From Acidimicrobiaceae bacterium (GTDB lineage Bacteria > Actinomycetota > Acidimicrobiia > Acidimicrobiales > Ilumatobacteraceae): 15,056 nt of DNA. The notes beneath the pieces are model-generated. The model did not search any database, was not told the DNA's origin, and was given only the letters and a program-made list of their open reading frames with translations. This document shows positions 14,599 to 15,056 of this stretch, in pieces. Where the stretch lies: assembly GCA_947490975.1 (NCBI GenBank), contig CANLHV010000021.1, forward strand, positions 1-15,056. The letters are read 5' to 3'. The stretch's first letter is position 1. Each line of letters starts with the position of its first letter. Position numbers and translations under genes: made by a program.

Positions 14599-15056
14599 TT
14601 GCAGATATTGATCTCCACATCGAGTTTTAATCTCGACAATTTCTCTGAACTAAGTGCCATAAGAAGCTCCGGTATTGAGGTAAAACTAAATCCGTTTAAA
14701 ACGCGCCTGACCGAAGATCAAGTCATCGAATTACTCGGTGCTGAGTCGGTCGGTTTAATCGCCGGTCTCGAGTCGCTTAATTCACGAGTGCTCAGATCGG
14801 CAACGGCGCTGAAAGTGATCGCCAGAGTTGGCACAGGTCTTGACAGTGTTGATCTGGGTGAAGCCACAAAACTTGGAATAAAGGTTCTAAACACTCCTGA
14901 CGCGCCAACTTCGGCGGTTGCCGAACTCACGCTCGGTCACATTCTTGGATTACTACGCAATATTGCAAAAACCGATCGTCAAATCAGAGACAACAAGTGG
15001 CAGGGTCAAATGGGTTCGTTGCTTGAGACCAAAACAGTTGGAGTTGTCGGTTTCGG
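14599..15056 (+). CDS. D-2-hydroxyacid dehydrogenase, SerA-like (5' part, runs off the window)
   Basis: The frame opens at TTG 14599 and stays open to the end of the window (152 full codons). The translation begins LQILISTSSFN, the first strand of the split substrate-binding domain. It continues through LIAGLESLNSRVL and ARVGTGLDSVDL, the family's R-x-G-x-G-x-D-x-x-D segment. NTPDAPTSAVAELTLGHILGLLRN is the crossing helix, and the window ends in TVGVVGFG, the start of the NAD-binding GxGxxG loop. Phosphoglycerate dehydrogenase is the nearest well-known family, but relatives occur in surface-carbohydrate loci and may make or use a hydroxyacid substituent. The catalytic Arg, Glu and His and any C-terminal ACT domain lie beyond the window. 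It is probably co-transcribed with the cluster. Confidence 0.82.
   Translation, partial: MQILISTSSFNLDNFSELSAIRSSGIEVKLNPFKTRLTEDQVIELLGAESVGLIAGLESLNSRVLRSATALKVIARVGTGLDSVDLGEATKLGIKVLNTPDAPTSAVAELTLGHILGLLRNIAKTDRQIRDNKWQGQMGSLLETKTVGVVGF

Noticed and set aside
1..15056. Mobile elements, CRISPR arrays, tRNA or rRNA genes
   Set aside because: I looked for transposase motifs, terminal repeats, regularly spaced repeats and RNA-gene signatures and saw none; the window is nearly all coding on one strand.

Overview
This window is one dense, single-strand (+) gene cluster for making and modifying a nonulosonic (sialic-acid-like) sugar, most likely legionaminic acid. No true gene runs on the minus strand. 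Base composition is moderate (mid-40s % GC by eye), the code is standard, GTG and TTG starts are common and most genes lack a clear Shine-Dalgarno site. This fits a free-living bacterium, perhaps a moderate-GC aquatic actinobacterium, but nothing in the window fixes the taxon and I hold that loosely.

Region 1 (1-7683) is the sugar pathway. It holds the 3' end of a legB-type 4,6-dehydratase, then legC (aminotransferase), legG (hydrolysing 2-epimerase), legI (nonulosonate synthase), a NeuD/PglD-type acetyltransferase (probable legH), ptmE (CBS plus sugar-1-phosphate nucleotidyltransferase), a Gfo/Idh/MocA oxidoreductase (ptmF position), legF/ptmB (CMP-nonulosonate cytidylyltransferase) and ptmA (SDR). 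The gene set matches the Campylobacter jejuni flagellar legionaminate pathway, in which the early intermediates are carried on GDP rather than UDP. Most junctions overlap by 1-4 bases (TAGTG, GTGA, ATGA).

Region 2 (7704-12348) is an amidination block: a WbuX/PseA/PtmG-type amidotransferase, a HisH-like glutaminase, a HisF-like ammonia-channel protein, a second and divergent WbuX-type amidotransferase, and a second HisF-like protein. It therefore has two synthetases and two HisF paralogues but one glutaminase. The two HisF proteins have each lost a different one of the two catalytic aspartates of true histidine-pathway HisF, while both keep the four charged ammonia-gate residues. This is the most interesting part of the window. 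It suggests two amidination steps (for example on two N-acetyl groups or two sugars) fed by one glutaminase.

Region 3 (12345-15056) holds a P-loop protein with sulfotransferase-like features, a GT-B-like surface carbohydrate protein that could be the sugar transferase, a perfect 9-bp inverted repeat over that gene's stop codon, and the 5' part of a D-2-hydroxyacid dehydrogenase (SerA-like). That last gene starts at TTG behind the strongest ribosome binding site in the window. No intergenic gap exceeds about 45 bases. I see no tRNA, rRNA, CRISPR array, insertion sequence or clear promoter.
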